From Streptomyces sp. NBC_01717 (GTDB taxonomy: Bacteria; Actinomycetota; Actinomycetes; Streptomycetales; Streptomycetaceae): a DNA stretch of 64,000 bases. The stretch covers positions 6,970,001-7,034,000 of the forward strand of contig NZ_CP109178.1 of NCBI RefSeq assembly GCF_036248255.1, given 5' to 3'. The stretch's first letter is position 1; each line of letters starts with the position of its first letter. A model generated the notes under the pieces. It saw only the letters and a program-made list of their open reading frames with translations. It was not told the DNA's origin and made no database searches. A program made the translations under genes and the position numbers. Positions 52,169 through 60,546 of this stretch are shown one piece after another.

Positions 52169-53508
52169 ACATCTCGAAGACACAGCAGGGACGTGTCGCG
52201 GCAGCGATGTCCCTCGCGACGGTGCTCGCCCTCACCGCCACCGCCTGTGGTGACGACGGCAGCGGGGCGGCGGGTGCCGAAGGCAGCGGCAAGGGTAAGA
52301 TCGTCTTCTGGGACAACAACGGCGGTGTCCGCACCGACATCTGGAAGGAGATCATCGCCGACTTCGAGAAGAAGTACCCGAAGATCGACGTCCAGTACGT
52401 CGGGGTGGCCGCCCCCGAGGCCCAGTCCAAGTACGACAACGCCATCCAGGGCGGCGGTCTGCCGGACGTCGGCGGCGTCGGCACGGCGATTCTCGCCGGG
52501 ATGGCCGCCCAGAACGCGCTGGAGCCGCTGGAGGACCGGGCCGCCAAGTCCTCCCTGGACGGCAAGCTGAACGAGAGCATGGTCGGGTCGGTGAAGGCGG
52601 CCGGCGGCTCCGACAAGCACATGTACAACATCCCGATCTCCGCCAACAACGGTGTGCTGTACTACCGCACAGACCTGTTCAAGAAGGCGGACCTGGCCGA
52701 GCCGACCACCTGGGACGCGTTCTACGCGGCCGCCGACAAGCTCACCGCGGCCAAGAAGAACGAGTTCGGCTACACCATCCGCGGCGGCGCCGGCTCCATC
52801 GCGCAGGCGATGGACGCGATGTACGGGCAGTCCGGCATCACCTCCTTCTGGGACCCGAGCGGTGAGAAGACCACGCTCAACGACCCGAAGAACGTAGAGG
52901 CGCTGGAGAAGTACGCGGCCCTCTTCAAGAAGGTCACCCCGTCCGCCGACCTCAACAACGACTTCATCAAGATGGTCGCCCAGTGGGACTCCGGCACCAT
53001 CGGCATGCTGAATCACAACCTGGGCTCCTACCAGGACCACGTGAAGGCCTTCGGCGTCGACAAGTTCCGCGGCATTCCGCAGCCCACCGGCCCCGGCGGC
53101 AAGCGGGTGCAGGTCTCCAACCCGGTCGACGGCCTCGGCCTCTTCAAGACCTCCAAGAACAAGGAGGCCGCCTGGAAGTTCATCGAGTTCGCCGCCTCCC
53201 ATGAGGCGAACTCGAAGTTCAACGAGACGGCGGGCCTCATCCCGGCGAACACGGAGGCCTCCAAGGACGCCTGGATCTCCGAGGCCGAGCCGACCAAGCT
53301 CGCGGCCCAGGCCCTCACCGACGGTTCCACCACCATCGTCCAGCTCCCGTACTACCTGCCCGACTGGAACACCGTCAGCAAGGCCGACAACGAGCCCGAG
53401 TTCCAGAAGGTGCTGCTCGGCAAGACCACTGCGAAGGCCTTTCTGGACAAGATGGCCGACGAGCTGAACAAGGCCCAGGCGGAGTGGAAGGAACAGGGCA
53501 AGAGCTGA
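52165..53508 (+). CDS. Sugar ABC transporter substrate-binding lipoprotein
   Basis: 447 residues. N-terminal signal with lipobox LTATAC (Cys28), then the extracellular solute-binding family 1 fold: IVFWDNNGGVRTDIWKEIIADFEKKYPKIDVQYV, NGVLYYRTDLFKKADL, TWDAFYAAADKL. Delivers the ligand to the two permeases encoded upstream. It is the last gene of the operon, overlapping the GH43 stop (ATGA), and is followed by a hairpin at 53556. Confidence 0.93.
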   Translation: MNISKTQQGRVAAAMSLATVLALTATACGDDGSGAAGAEGSGKGKIVFWDNNGGVRTDIWKEIIADFEKKYPKIDVQYVGVAAPEAQSKYDNAIQGGGLPDVGGVGTAILAGMAAQNALEPLEDRAAKSSLDGKLNESMVGSVKAAGGSDKHMYNIPISANNGVLYYRTDLFKKADLAEPTTWDAFYAAADKLTAAKKNEFGYTIRGGAGSIAQAMDAMYGQSGITSFWDPSGEKTTLNDPKNVEALEKYAALFKKVTPSADLNNDFIKMVAQWDSGTIGMLNHNLGSYQDHVKAFGVDKFRGIPQPTGPGGKRVQVSNPVDGLGLFKTSKNKEAAWKFIEFAASHEANSKFNETAGLIPANTEASKDAWISEAEPTKLAAQALTDGSTTIVQLPYYLPDWNTVSKADNEPEFQKVLLGKTTAKAFLDKMADELNKAQAEWKEQGKS

Positions 53509-53555
53509 CCCGGGACGACCGTTCACGCCACGGCCGACACCCCCGATGACCGGGG

Positions 53556-53588
53556 CCGGCGGCGGTCCGGGTCGCGCCCCGCCGCCGG
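53556..53588 (+). terminator. Terminator of the transporter operon
   Basis: A 10-bp perfect stem CCGGCGGCGG/CCGCCGCCGG (53556-53565 and 53579-53588) with a 13-base loop. Confidence 0.7.
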
Positions 53589-53720
53589 TTCCTCGCTCCC
53601 GCGCGTTCCCTCTCCGCACGGCTTCCTGCACATCTCCTCGCGCGTCCGCTCGCACCTCTGCCACGCGCTCCCTTCCGCACGCGCCACCTTCGCCATACGT
53701 CTACGACCGAAGGAATCGCC

Positions 53721-55043
53721 ATGCCCGTACGCACGTGTCATGCTCGCGCCATTGCCCTGGTGATGGGCTGCGCCTCGCTCGCCCTCGCCGTCTCCGTCCC
53801 CGCCCAGGCCGCCCCCCGTCACCAGGGCGTCGAGCGCGCCGTGCTCCCGGCCGGCGACGGCTGGGCCGCCTCGGACGGCTCCACCACGGGCGGCTCCCAG
53901 GCAACGCCCGACCACGTCTACACCGTCACCAACCGGGCCGAGCTCATCGCCGCCTTCGAGGACGCGGGCGACGCACCGAAGATCGTCAGGATCGCCGGGA
54001 CCATCCACGGCAACTCCGACGCCGAAGGCACGCCCATCGGCTGCGAGGACTACCGGACCGACGGCTACACCCTGGACAAGTACCTCGCCGCCTACGACCC
54101 CGCGACCTGGGGAAAGGCGCTCCCGTCCGGTCCGCTGGAGGATGCCCGCGCCGCCTCCGCCGCCCTGCAGAAGGCCGCGGTCGAGGTCCAGGTTCCGTCC
54201 AACACCACGCTCGTCGGCGTCGGCGAGGACGCCACCGTCATCGGCGCCAGCCTGCAGGTGAACAACGTCTCGAACGTCATCGTCCGCAACATCACCTTCG
54301 AGGACACCTACGACTGCTTCCCGCAGTGGGACCCCACCGACGGGGAGACCGGTGCCTGGAACTCCGAGTACGACAATCTCGTCGTCACCGGATCCAGCCA
54401 TGTCTGGGTCGACCACAACACCTTCAGCGACGGCGACCGGCCCGACGCCGACCAGCCGCGCTACTACGGCGAGCTGTTCCAGCAGCACGACGGCCTCTTC
54501 GACATCGTCCGCGGCTCCGACCTGGTCACCGTCTCCTGGAACATCCTGAAGAACCACGACAAGACCATGCTCATCGGCAACAGCGACAGCGCCGCCACCG
54601 CGGCGATCGACCGCGGAAAGCTCCGCGTCACCCTGCACCACAACCTCTTCCAGGACCTCAAGGAACGCGCACCCCGCGTCCGATTCGGCGCCGTCGACTC
54701 GTACAACAACCACTTCGTCGCCACGGCGGGTGCCGCCTACGGCTACAGCTACGGCGTGGGCATGGAGTCCCGGATCGTCGCCGAGCACAACGCCTTCACC
54801 CTCGCGTCGCAGGTCGACCCGGCGACCATCCTGAAGAAGTGGAAGGAGTCCCCGATCACCGCCGGGGACAACTACGTCAACGGCCGCAGAACCGACCTGA
54901 TCGCCGTCCACAACGCGGGAGTTCCCGCGGAGCAGCTCACCCCGGGCGCCGGCTGGACCCCGGTCCTGCGCACCAGGATCGACAACCCGCGCGCCGTCCC
55001 GGGGCTGGTCGACCGTGGTGCGGGCGCCGGAAAGACCTGCTGA
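53721..55043 (+). CDS. Secreted pectate lyase, polysaccharide lyase family 1
   Basis: 440 residues. Signal peptide of about 30 residues ending VSVPAQAA. The right-handed beta-helix carries PL1 motifs: NVIVRNITFEDTYDCFPQWDP, HVWVDHNTFSDGDRPDADQP (the vWiDH block with calcium-binding Asp residues) and the catalytic-Arg segment FQDLKERAPRVRFGAVDSYNNHF. Cleaves de-esterified homogalacturonan outside the cell. It has its own promoter region and is followed by a strong hairpin before the methylesterase. Confidence 0.94.
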   Translation: MPVRTCHARAIALVMGCASLALAVSVPAQAAPRHQGVERAVLPAGDGWAASDGSTTGGSQATPDHVYTVTNRAELIAAFEDAGDAPKIVRIAGTIHGNSDAEGTPIGCEDYRTDGYTLDKYLAAYDPATWGKALPSGPLEDARAASAALQKAAVEVQVPSNTTLVGVGEDATVIGASLQVNNVSNVIVRNITFEDTYDCFPQWDPTDGETGAWNSEYDNLVVTGSSHVWVDHNTFSDGDRPDADQPRYYGELFQQHDGLFDIVRGSDLVTVSWNILKNHDKTMLIGNSDSAATAAIDRGKLRVTLHHNLFQDLKERAPRVRFGAVDSYNNHFVATAGAAYGYSYGVGMESRIVAEHNAFTLASQVDPATILKKWKESPITAGDNYVNGRRTDLIAVHNAGVPAEQLTPGAGWTPVLRTRIDNPRAVPGLVDRGAGAGKTC

Positions 55044-55060
55044 CTCCCCTCTTCCGCACG

Positions 55061-55092
55061 GGGGCCGGGGCGCGCTATTCCGCTCCGGCCCC
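55061..55092 (+). terminator. Terminator after the PL1 pectate lyase
   Basis: A 12-bp stem with one G-U pair (55061-55072 with 55081-55092) and an 8-base loop. Confidence 0.75.
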
Positions 55093-55130
55093 GCCCTCTG
55101 TTCCTCGAGCGCAACGGAGGCACCTCCCGC

Positions 55131-56195
55131 ATGACTTCGCACCTCGCACGCCGGTCCGTCCTCAGCGGCGCCCTCGCCGCAACCGCCCTCGCCCTCGCCC
55201 CGCGGGCCTCCGCCGCCACTCGGCAGCAGATCCTGCACGTCGACCCGCGCGGCCGGGGCGACCACACCACCGTCCAGGCGGCGGTCAGTGCTGTCCGCTC
55301 GGACGGCTGGACGATCGTCCTCGCCCCCGGCGTCTACCGTGAGACCGTCCTCATCCCCCAAACCGCAACCAATCTCACCCTGCGCGGGACGACCCGCGAC
55401 CCACGCGACACCGTGATCGTGTACGACAACGCCGCGGGTACGGCGAAGCCGTCCGGCGGCACGTACGGGACGACGGGCTCGGCCACGACCACGGTCCAGG
55501 CCGACGGTTTCACCGCGCGCGACCTCACCTTCGCCAACGACTGGCTGCGCGCGGATCACCCCGACATCACCTCCGGGACACAGGCCGTCGCGATCAAGGT
55601 GCAGGGCGACCGCTCGGCGTTCCTCAACTGCCGGTTCCTGGGCCACCAGGACACGTTGTACGCCGACTCGATGGGCCTGGGGATCTTCGCCCGCCAGTAC
55701 TTCCGCGACTGCTACGTCGAAGGCGATGTCGACTTCGTCTTCGGCCGTGCCACCGCCGTCTACGAGCACTGCCACTTCCGCACCCTGGACCGTACCGACC
55801 TGACGGCCGCTCCCTACGGCTTTGTCTTCGCGCCCAGCACCGCGGTCGCGAACCCGCGCGGCTACCTGGTCCTGAACTCCCATGTCACCAGCGGCGCCCC
55901 GGTGGCCCACTACAAACTGGCGCGCCCATGGGTGCCGGGGTCGGACACCACGGCGAGACCGATGCTGACGGTCCGTGAGAGCGTCCTCGGCCCGGGCATC
56001 GACTCCGACGCCCCCTACATGAACATGCAAGACATCTATCCGTGGCAGGCCCAGCGCTTCGCCGAGTACCGGAACACGGGCCCGGGTGCGCGGATCAACG
56101 TCCCGGAGAACCGGCCCCAACTAACGGATGCCGACGCCCAGGTGCAGACCCGGTCCGCCTATCTGGGTGACTGGACGCCCTGGAAGGGGTGCTGA
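55131..56195 (+). CDS. Secreted pectin methylesterase, carbohydrate esterase family 8
   Basis: 354 residues. Tat-type signal (HLARRSVLSGALAATALAL, cleavage near ASAAT). Catalytic CE8 motifs: FLNCRFLGHQDTLYADS (first Asp), YVEGDVDFVFGRATAVYEHC (second Asp) and the Arg block YKLARPWVPG. Removes methyl groups from homogalacturonan so the pectate lyases can cut it. A truncated copy of its N-terminal region lies just downstream. Confidence 0.94.
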   Translation: MTSHLARRSVLSGALAATALALAPRASAATRQQILHVDPRGRGDHTTVQAAVSAVRSDGWTIVLAPGVYRETVLIPQTATNLTLRGTTRDPRDTVIVYDNAAGTAKPSGGTYGTTGSATTTVQADGFTARDLTFANDWLRADHPDITSGTQAVAIKVQGDRSAFLNCRFLGHQDTLYADSMGLGIFARQYFRDCYVEGDVDFVFGRATAVYEHCHFRTLDRTDLTAAPYGFVFAPSTAVANPRGYLVLNSHVTSGAPVAHYKLARPWVPGSDTTARPMLTVRESVLGPGIDSDAPYMNMQDIYPWQAQRFAEYRNTGPGARINVPENRPQLTDADAQVQTRSAYLGDWTPWKGC

Positions 56196-56225
56196 GACGC
56201 GCTGTCGCACTCTGCTGACAGGCTT

Positions 56226-56348
56226 GGCAGCGGGCTCGGCCAGTTCATCCAGGCGGCCGTGGACAACGTCTCCGGCGCGGACCGGACGGTCGTGCTCGAT
56301 CCGGGGACGTACCGGGAGACGGCGACTGTCCCTGTGTGGATGACGTAG
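56226..56348 (+). pseudogene. Truncated pectin methylesterase fragment
   Basis: One forward frame reads QFIQAAVDNVSGADRTVVLD then PGTYRETATVPV, the N-terminal part of a CE8 enzyme, aligning with the TVQAAVSAVRSDGWTIVLA then PGVYRETVLIPQ region of the intact gene upstream. It has no start codon, and similarity stops at about 56334 where it runs into inverted sequence. It is not a close duplicate of the intact gene, so it came from a second esterase gene. Confidence 0.75.
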
Positions 56349-56491
56349 TTCGAGCCGTCGTCGCTGTAGCCGAAGGCTGCGGACGCCGAGGACAGCAGGC
56401 CGGAACCGGTGGCTGTCGCGACGTCGACGGCGCCTGCGCCGAGGACCCGGCGGCGGGTGAGACGCCACTTGCGGGGAGGGGAGTGCTCCAG
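56336..56491 (-). pseudogene. N-terminal fragment of a secreted rhamnogalacturonan-lyase-like gene
   Basis: On the minus strand the sequence reads a Tat signal (RKWRLTRRRVLGAG, then LLSSASAAFGY) followed by SDDGSNYVIHTG. FGYxDDGxNYVIDTG is the mature N-terminus I associate with PL4 rhamnogalacturonan lyases. Everything downstream of about 50 residues is missing: at about 56336 the frame enters the methylesterase fragment in reverse. No start codon remains. Confidence 0.65.
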
Positions 56492-56549
56492 GTAGGTGGG
56501 GCGGTGCGGCGCGACCGGGGAAGCCCGGTCGCGCCGTACCTGGGAACGG

Positions 56550-57395
56550 CTACTGGTAGCTGATGTCCGAGGCGGAGTAGCGGCAGTACGTGCCGTCCGG
56601 GCCGCTGCCCGTCTCGGTCGGCTCGTCACCCGTGTTGTTGCCCGTGTAGCGGACACACGGCTTGATCTTCTTGCTGCTGTCGCCGTGGATACGTACCGAG
56701 CGAAGCGTCGCGGTGTCCCCGTAGTTGGTGTTGATGCCGGCGATGGCACTGCCAGGGGCCGTGACATCGACATTGTTGACGGTGATGGTGCGCTTGTACT
56801 GGGTCGAGCAGTTGCCGCAGGAGCGGACCAGCTTGCCGAAGTCGGAGACCTGGAACCCGCCGGTGATGGTCAGGCTGCCCGCGCCGTTGAACTGGAAGAC
56901 CTTGTCAGAGGCCTTCCGTGCGCCACCGCCGGTCACCGTGTACACGGCACTCGACGAGGTGCCCTTGAAGGACGCCGCGTCCTCGCCGACGTCCTCCCAC
57001 CACACGTTCTGAAGTGTGCAACTGCCCGAGCAGTGAATGCCGTCGGCAGCCGGCGAGCCCAGGATGACGTTCTTCAGAACCGCCCCGTTCGCCAGCTTGA
57101 AGATCGGATCCTGGTCCTCGTCCTGGCCTCCGGTGCCGAGATCCCCACTTCCATAGAAGCGCTTCAACCCGCCGTCGTACGTCCCCGAGACCGCGATGGT
57201 CGCAGAGACGGGCTGGGATCCGTTCGGGGTGGGCCAGGCGGCGACCGCGGTGGTCGCCGCGCCGGCCGGCTGGACCGTCAGGCTCGTGACGACGGCGGCG
57301 CCGGTGAGAGCCAGTGCGGCGGTCAGGGCGGCATACATGCGGCGCCGGCCGGTGCGCCGCCGACGGTGGTGGCGGAGTGCGGCTCGTTCCTTCAT
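56550..57395 (-). CDS. Secreted pectate lyase, polysaccharide lyase family 3
   Basis: 281 residues. A basic N-terminus (KERAALRHHRRRRTGRRRMYAAL) and long hydrophobic stretch end near PAGAATT. PL3 blocks follow: LKRFYGSGDLGTGGQDEDQDPIFKL, NVILGSPAADGIHCSGSCTLQNVWWEDVGEDAASFKG and KLVRSCGNCSTQYKRTITVNN with the paired cysteines. Cleaves polygalacturonate by beta-elimination with calcium. It is next to the recombination scar and transcribed toward it. Confidence 0.93.
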   Translation of the reverse strand: MKERAALRHHRRRRTGRRRMYAALTAALALTGAAVVTSLTVQPAGAATTAVAAWPTPNGSQPVSATIAVSGTYDGGLKRFYGSGDLGTGGQDEDQDPIFKLANGAVLKNVILGSPAADGIHCSGSCTLQNVWWEDVGEDAASFKGTSSSAVYTVTGGGARKASDKVFQFNGAGSLTITGGFQVSDFGKLVRSCGNCSTQYKRTITVNNVDVTAPGSAIAGINTNYGDTATLRSVRIHGDSSKKIKPCVRYTGNNTGDEPTETGSGPDGTYCRYSASDISYQ

Positions 57396-57488
57396 CTCGA
57401 TGTCCCGTTCCTCGGGGGTGGGGGAGCATTGCGCTCTCCGGTCGCCGCCGCCGGAGGAAGGGTTGCCGGGTCCGGGATTCTTTTCGGG

Positions 57489-58199
57489 TCAGTGGCCGGA
57501 CGTGAAGTCGTCGCCCACGGACACCTGCTGCCCGGTGGTGCGGGCGGCACTCGCGGTGAAGTAGTCGCCGTCCGCGCCCCGGTCGCCCTCCGCGTGGTTG
57601 TACTGACCGGCGAACATGTGCGTACCCACCGGCACCGTGCGCCCCGGCTTCAGCGTCCACCGGTAGACGAGGAAGCCGCCCTTCTCCTGCGCCGAGGCGG
57701 TGAAGTCCTGCTCAGGCAGGGAGCGCCAGGAGCCGGTGGTGTCGACGCCGCCGGTCTGAGCGATGCGCAGTTCGACGGTGAGCGAGGAGAGCGGCTGCGT
57801 CGTCCTGAGCGTCACATTGCTCTGCGCCCAGTACGCGTTGCTGTGCGGGTCGACGGCGCCGTCCGCCCACAGCGGCCCGTCCTCGGTACGCAGCTCGGGC
57901 ACGCGACCCGGCGCCGCCGGGGCCGAGACGGACGGGACCGGCGAAGCTGCCGGCTGACCGCCCCGCGTCTGCCCGCCGCCCGCCGAAGTGACGGCGTACG
58001 CCCCGGCGGTCAGCACGCCGCAGACCGCCGCCGTCGCCCCGACCACCCGCAGCCACGGCAGCGGGCCGCGCGGTGCGCGCGGAGTGCGGGCGGAAGGCGC
58101 CTCTGCCATTCCTCGTTCGAGCCGGGCCAGCATCCGCTCCCGGTCGGGGCGGTGCGCCTCGGCAGCCGTGCGCAGCCGCTCACGGAGCTTGTCGTCCAT
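57489..58199 (-). CDS. Single-pass membrane protein coupled to the SigE-type sigma factor
   Basis: 236 residues. A 50-residue cytoplasmic lead (MDDKLRERLRTAAEAHRPDRERMLARLERGM), one membrane segment (WLRVVGATAAVCGVLTAGAYAV), a Pro/Ser/Ala linker, and an extracytoplasmic beta-rich domain (AYWAQSNVTLRTTQPLSSLTVELRIAQTGG, VPVGTHMFAGQYNHAEG). The ATG overlaps the sigma factor stop (ATGA). The topology suits an anti-sigma factor or sensor, but no zinc-finger or known anti-sigma motif is visible. Confidence 0.75.
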   Translation of the reverse strand: MDDKLRERLRTAAEAHRPDRERMLARLERGMAEAPSARTPRAPRGPLPWLRVVGATAAVCGVLTAGAYAVTSAGGGQTRGGQPAASPVPSVSAPAAPGRVPELRTEDGPLWADGAVDPHSNAYWAQSNVTLRTTQPLSSLTVELRIAQTGGVDTTGSWRSLPEQDFTASAQEKGGFLVYRWTLKPGRTVPVGTHMFAGQYNHAEGDRGADGDYFTASAARTTGQQVSVGDDFTSGH

Positions 58200-58765
58200 C
58201 AGTGCCTTCCTCCGTCGCGCTGCGCCGCGACAGCCACCTGCACCTGCGCGGCGGGCGTGTCGGGACCGAGCAGCCGCTGCAGCTCCGCCACGGCGCGTGA
58301 GGTCTGGCTCTTCACCGTGCCCACCGATATGCCCAGCACCAGCGAGGTGTCCCGCTCCGACAGGTCGAAGGCGTGCCGCAGCACCACGCACGCCCGCTTG
58401 CGGAACGGCAGTCTGCGCAGCGCCCCCTGGACGTCGACTATCGTCGACACATCCGGGTCGTCGACCGCGTATCCGCCCCCGCGCGGCGCCCAGAACAGGG
58501 CGATCCTGCGGCGCTCGCGCACGGCGCTGCGGATCCGGGTCCGGGCGAGGTTCGCGACGATGCCGCGCGCGTAGGCGACGGGATGGTCGGCGTTCCTGAC
58601 CCGGTCCCAGCGGTGCCAGAGCGCCAGCAGCGCATCGGCCGCCAGATCGTCCGCGGCGTCGGCCTCACCGGTCAGCAGATGGGCGAGCCGGGCGAGTTCG
58701 GCGTAATGGGCCTCGAAGAACTCATGGAACTCGGCGGCAGCGGCATCGTCGACGACTGTGCCCAC
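58199..58765 (-). CDS. SigE-family ECF RNA polymerase sigma factor
   Basis: 188 residues. Region 2 (FEAHYAELARLAHLLTGEADAADDLAADALLALWHRW) and region 4 (ALRRLPFRKRACVVLRHAFDLSERDTSLVLGISVGTVKSQTSRAVAEL) are separated by a short linker, the layout of streptomycete SigE-type (ECF41/42-unlike) factors. AGAGG five bases upstream favours the GTG at 58765; a GTG at 58783 is possible. Cotranscribed with the membrane protein that follows. Confidence 0.9.
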   Translation of the reverse strand: MGTVVDDAAAAEFHEFFEAHYAELARLAHLLTGEADAADDLAADALLALWHRWDRVRNADHPVAYARGIVANLARTRIRSAVRERRRIALFWAPRGGGYAVDDPDVSTIVDVQGALRRLPFRKRACVVLRHAFDLSERDTSLVLGISVGTVKSQTSRAVAELQRLLGPDTPAAQVQVAVAAQRDGGRH

Positions 58766-58998
58766 GGGTACCTCTCTGTGCACTCGATTCCCTGTACGCG
58801 CGTTGTCCCGCTGTGTACGTTCCCCGGTACCGCCCGCCGGGTGCGGACGGGGCGCGAGCGTACCAGCGCACCCCGGAAGCGCTTCGACTCGGGTGCGTGA
58901 CCCCAGTAAGGCGTAACACAGCGAAAACCTGAAGACCCGGTGTCCGAAGGAACAATCCAGCTACCCACCGAGGGACCTTCAAGCACCCAGGAGCGCCC

Positions 58999-60423
58999 AT
59001 GCCGGAAAGCACCGTGCAACGCAACGCCGTCGACCGCTACTTCGCCATCAGTGATCGCGGCTCGACCTTCGGACGCGAGATACGCGGCGGCTTCGCCACC
59101 TTCTTCACCATGGCCTACATCCTGGTCCTCAACCCGATCATCCTCGGCTCGGCCGAGGACAAGTTCGGCGCCCATCTCTCAGGTCCCCAACTCGTCACCG
59201 CCACCGCCCTGGTGGCCGCCGTGATGACCGCGATCATGGGGCTCGGCGGCAATCTGCCGCTCGCCATCGCCGCGGGACTCGGACTCAACGCCGTCGTCGC
59301 GTTCCAGATCGCACCGCTGATGAGCTGGCCCGACGCGATGGGCCTGATCGTCATCGAGGGGTTGCTGATCTGCGTCCTGGTCGTCACCGGGCTGCGCGAG
59401 GCCGTCATGCAGGCCATCCCGCCCGCCCTCAAGCAGGCGATCAGCGTCGGCATCGGTCTCTTCATCGCGTTCATCGGCTTCATCGACGCGGGCTTCGCCA
59501 CCCGCATCCCCGGCGACACCGGTTCCGTACCCGTCCAGCTCGGTGGCACGGGGCAGCTCTCCGGCTGGCCGGTCCTGGTCTTCTGCCTCGGTGTGCTGCT
59601 GACCGTCGCACTGCTGGCCCGCAAGGTGAAGGGCGCCATCCTCATCAGCATCGTCGTGATGACCGTCGTCGCGATCGTCATCAACGAGATCGCCGACATC
59701 GCCCCGGCCGCCTGGGGCCTGACGGTTCCGTCCCTCCCCGGCGACGTCGTGGCCGCCCCGGACTTCGGCCTCATCGGCTCCTTCAGCCTCTTCGGGGCGT
59801 TCCAGCAGGTGGGCGTCGTCACCATCGTCCTGCTGGTCTTCACCCTGATCCTCAGCGACTTCTTCGACACGATGGGCACCGTCGTCGGCGTCTCCAACGA
59901 GGCCGGACTCCTCGACGAGCAGGGCAAGGTCCCGAACCTCGGCCGGGTCCTGCTCATCGACGGCGTCGCGGCCGTGGCGGGCGGCGCGGCCTCCGCCTCC
60001 TCCAACACGTCCTACATCGAGTCCGCGGCCGGCGTCGGCGAGGGCGCCCGCACCGGCTTCGCCTCCCTGGTCACCGGCGCGCTGTTCGCCGTCGCCCTGT
60101 TCCTCACCCCGCTCGCCACGGTCGTCCCGGCCCAGGCCGCCGCACCTGCCCTGATCGCCGTCGGCTTCCTGCTGATGGCGCAGGTCCGCCACATCGACTG
60201 GGAGCGCTACGAGGTCGCCATCCCGGCCTTTCTCACGATCGCCGTGATGCCCTTCACGTACTCGATCACCAACGGCATCGGTGCGGGCTTCCTCGCGTAC
60301 GTCGTCATCAAGACCGTCCTTGGCAAGGCGCGCGAGGTGCACTGGCTGCTCTGGGGCACCTCGGCGCTGTTCGCGGTGTACTTCGCGATCGACCCGATCG
60401 AGCAGCTGCTCGGCGTGAAGTAG
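58999..60423 (+). CDS. NCS2 family purine permease (AzgA-like)
   Basis: 474 residues, about twelve to fourteen membrane segments. The opening DRYFAISDRGSTFGREIRGGFATFFTMAYILVLNP, the substrate-site GLGLNAVVAFQ and LSDFFDTMGTVVGVSNEAGL, and the SSNTSYIESAAGVGEGARTG loop are diagnostic for the AzgA branch, which imports adenine, guanine or hypoxanthine with protons. ATG start at 58999; a GGAG lies upstream. Confidence 0.93.
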   Translation: MPESTVQRNAVDRYFAISDRGSTFGREIRGGFATFFTMAYILVLNPIILGSAEDKFGAHLSGPQLVTATALVAAVMTAIMGLGGNLPLAIAAGLGLNAVVAFQIAPLMSWPDAMGLIVIEGLLICVLVVTGLREAVMQAIPPALKQAISVGIGLFIAFIGFIDAGFATRIPGDTGSVPVQLGGTGQLSGWPVLVFCLGVLLTVALLARKVKGAILISIVVMTVVAIVINEIADIAPAAWGLTVPSLPGDVVAAPDFGLIGSFSLFGAFQQVGVVTIVLLVFTLILSDFFDTMGTVVGVSNEAGLLDEQGKVPNLGRVLLIDGVAAVAGGAASASSNTSYIESAAGVGEGARTGFASLVTGALFAVALFLTPLATVVPAQAAAPALIAVGFLLMAQVRHIDWERYEVAIPAFLTIAVMPFTYSITNGIGAGFLAYVVIKTVLGKAREVHWLLWGTSALFAVYFAIDPIEQLLGVK

Positions 60424-60499
60424 CGGCTGCGGCGGGGCGATCCGGCCGGTCGGCACCGAAGCCGCACAACGCGGCCGGTGCCGCCCCGCACAGCCCGTC

Positions 60500-60540
60500 G
60501 TCCGTCCGGCACGGGGCCCCGGCCGCCGAGCCGGACGGAC
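60500..60540. terminator. Hairpin terminator between the permease and the PBP gene
   Basis: An 11-bp perfect stem (60500-60510 with 60530-60540) around a 19-base GC-rich loop, seven bases beyond the pbp stop on the minus strand. It may serve both converging genes. Confidence 0.75.
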
Positions 60541-60546
60541 GCTTCC

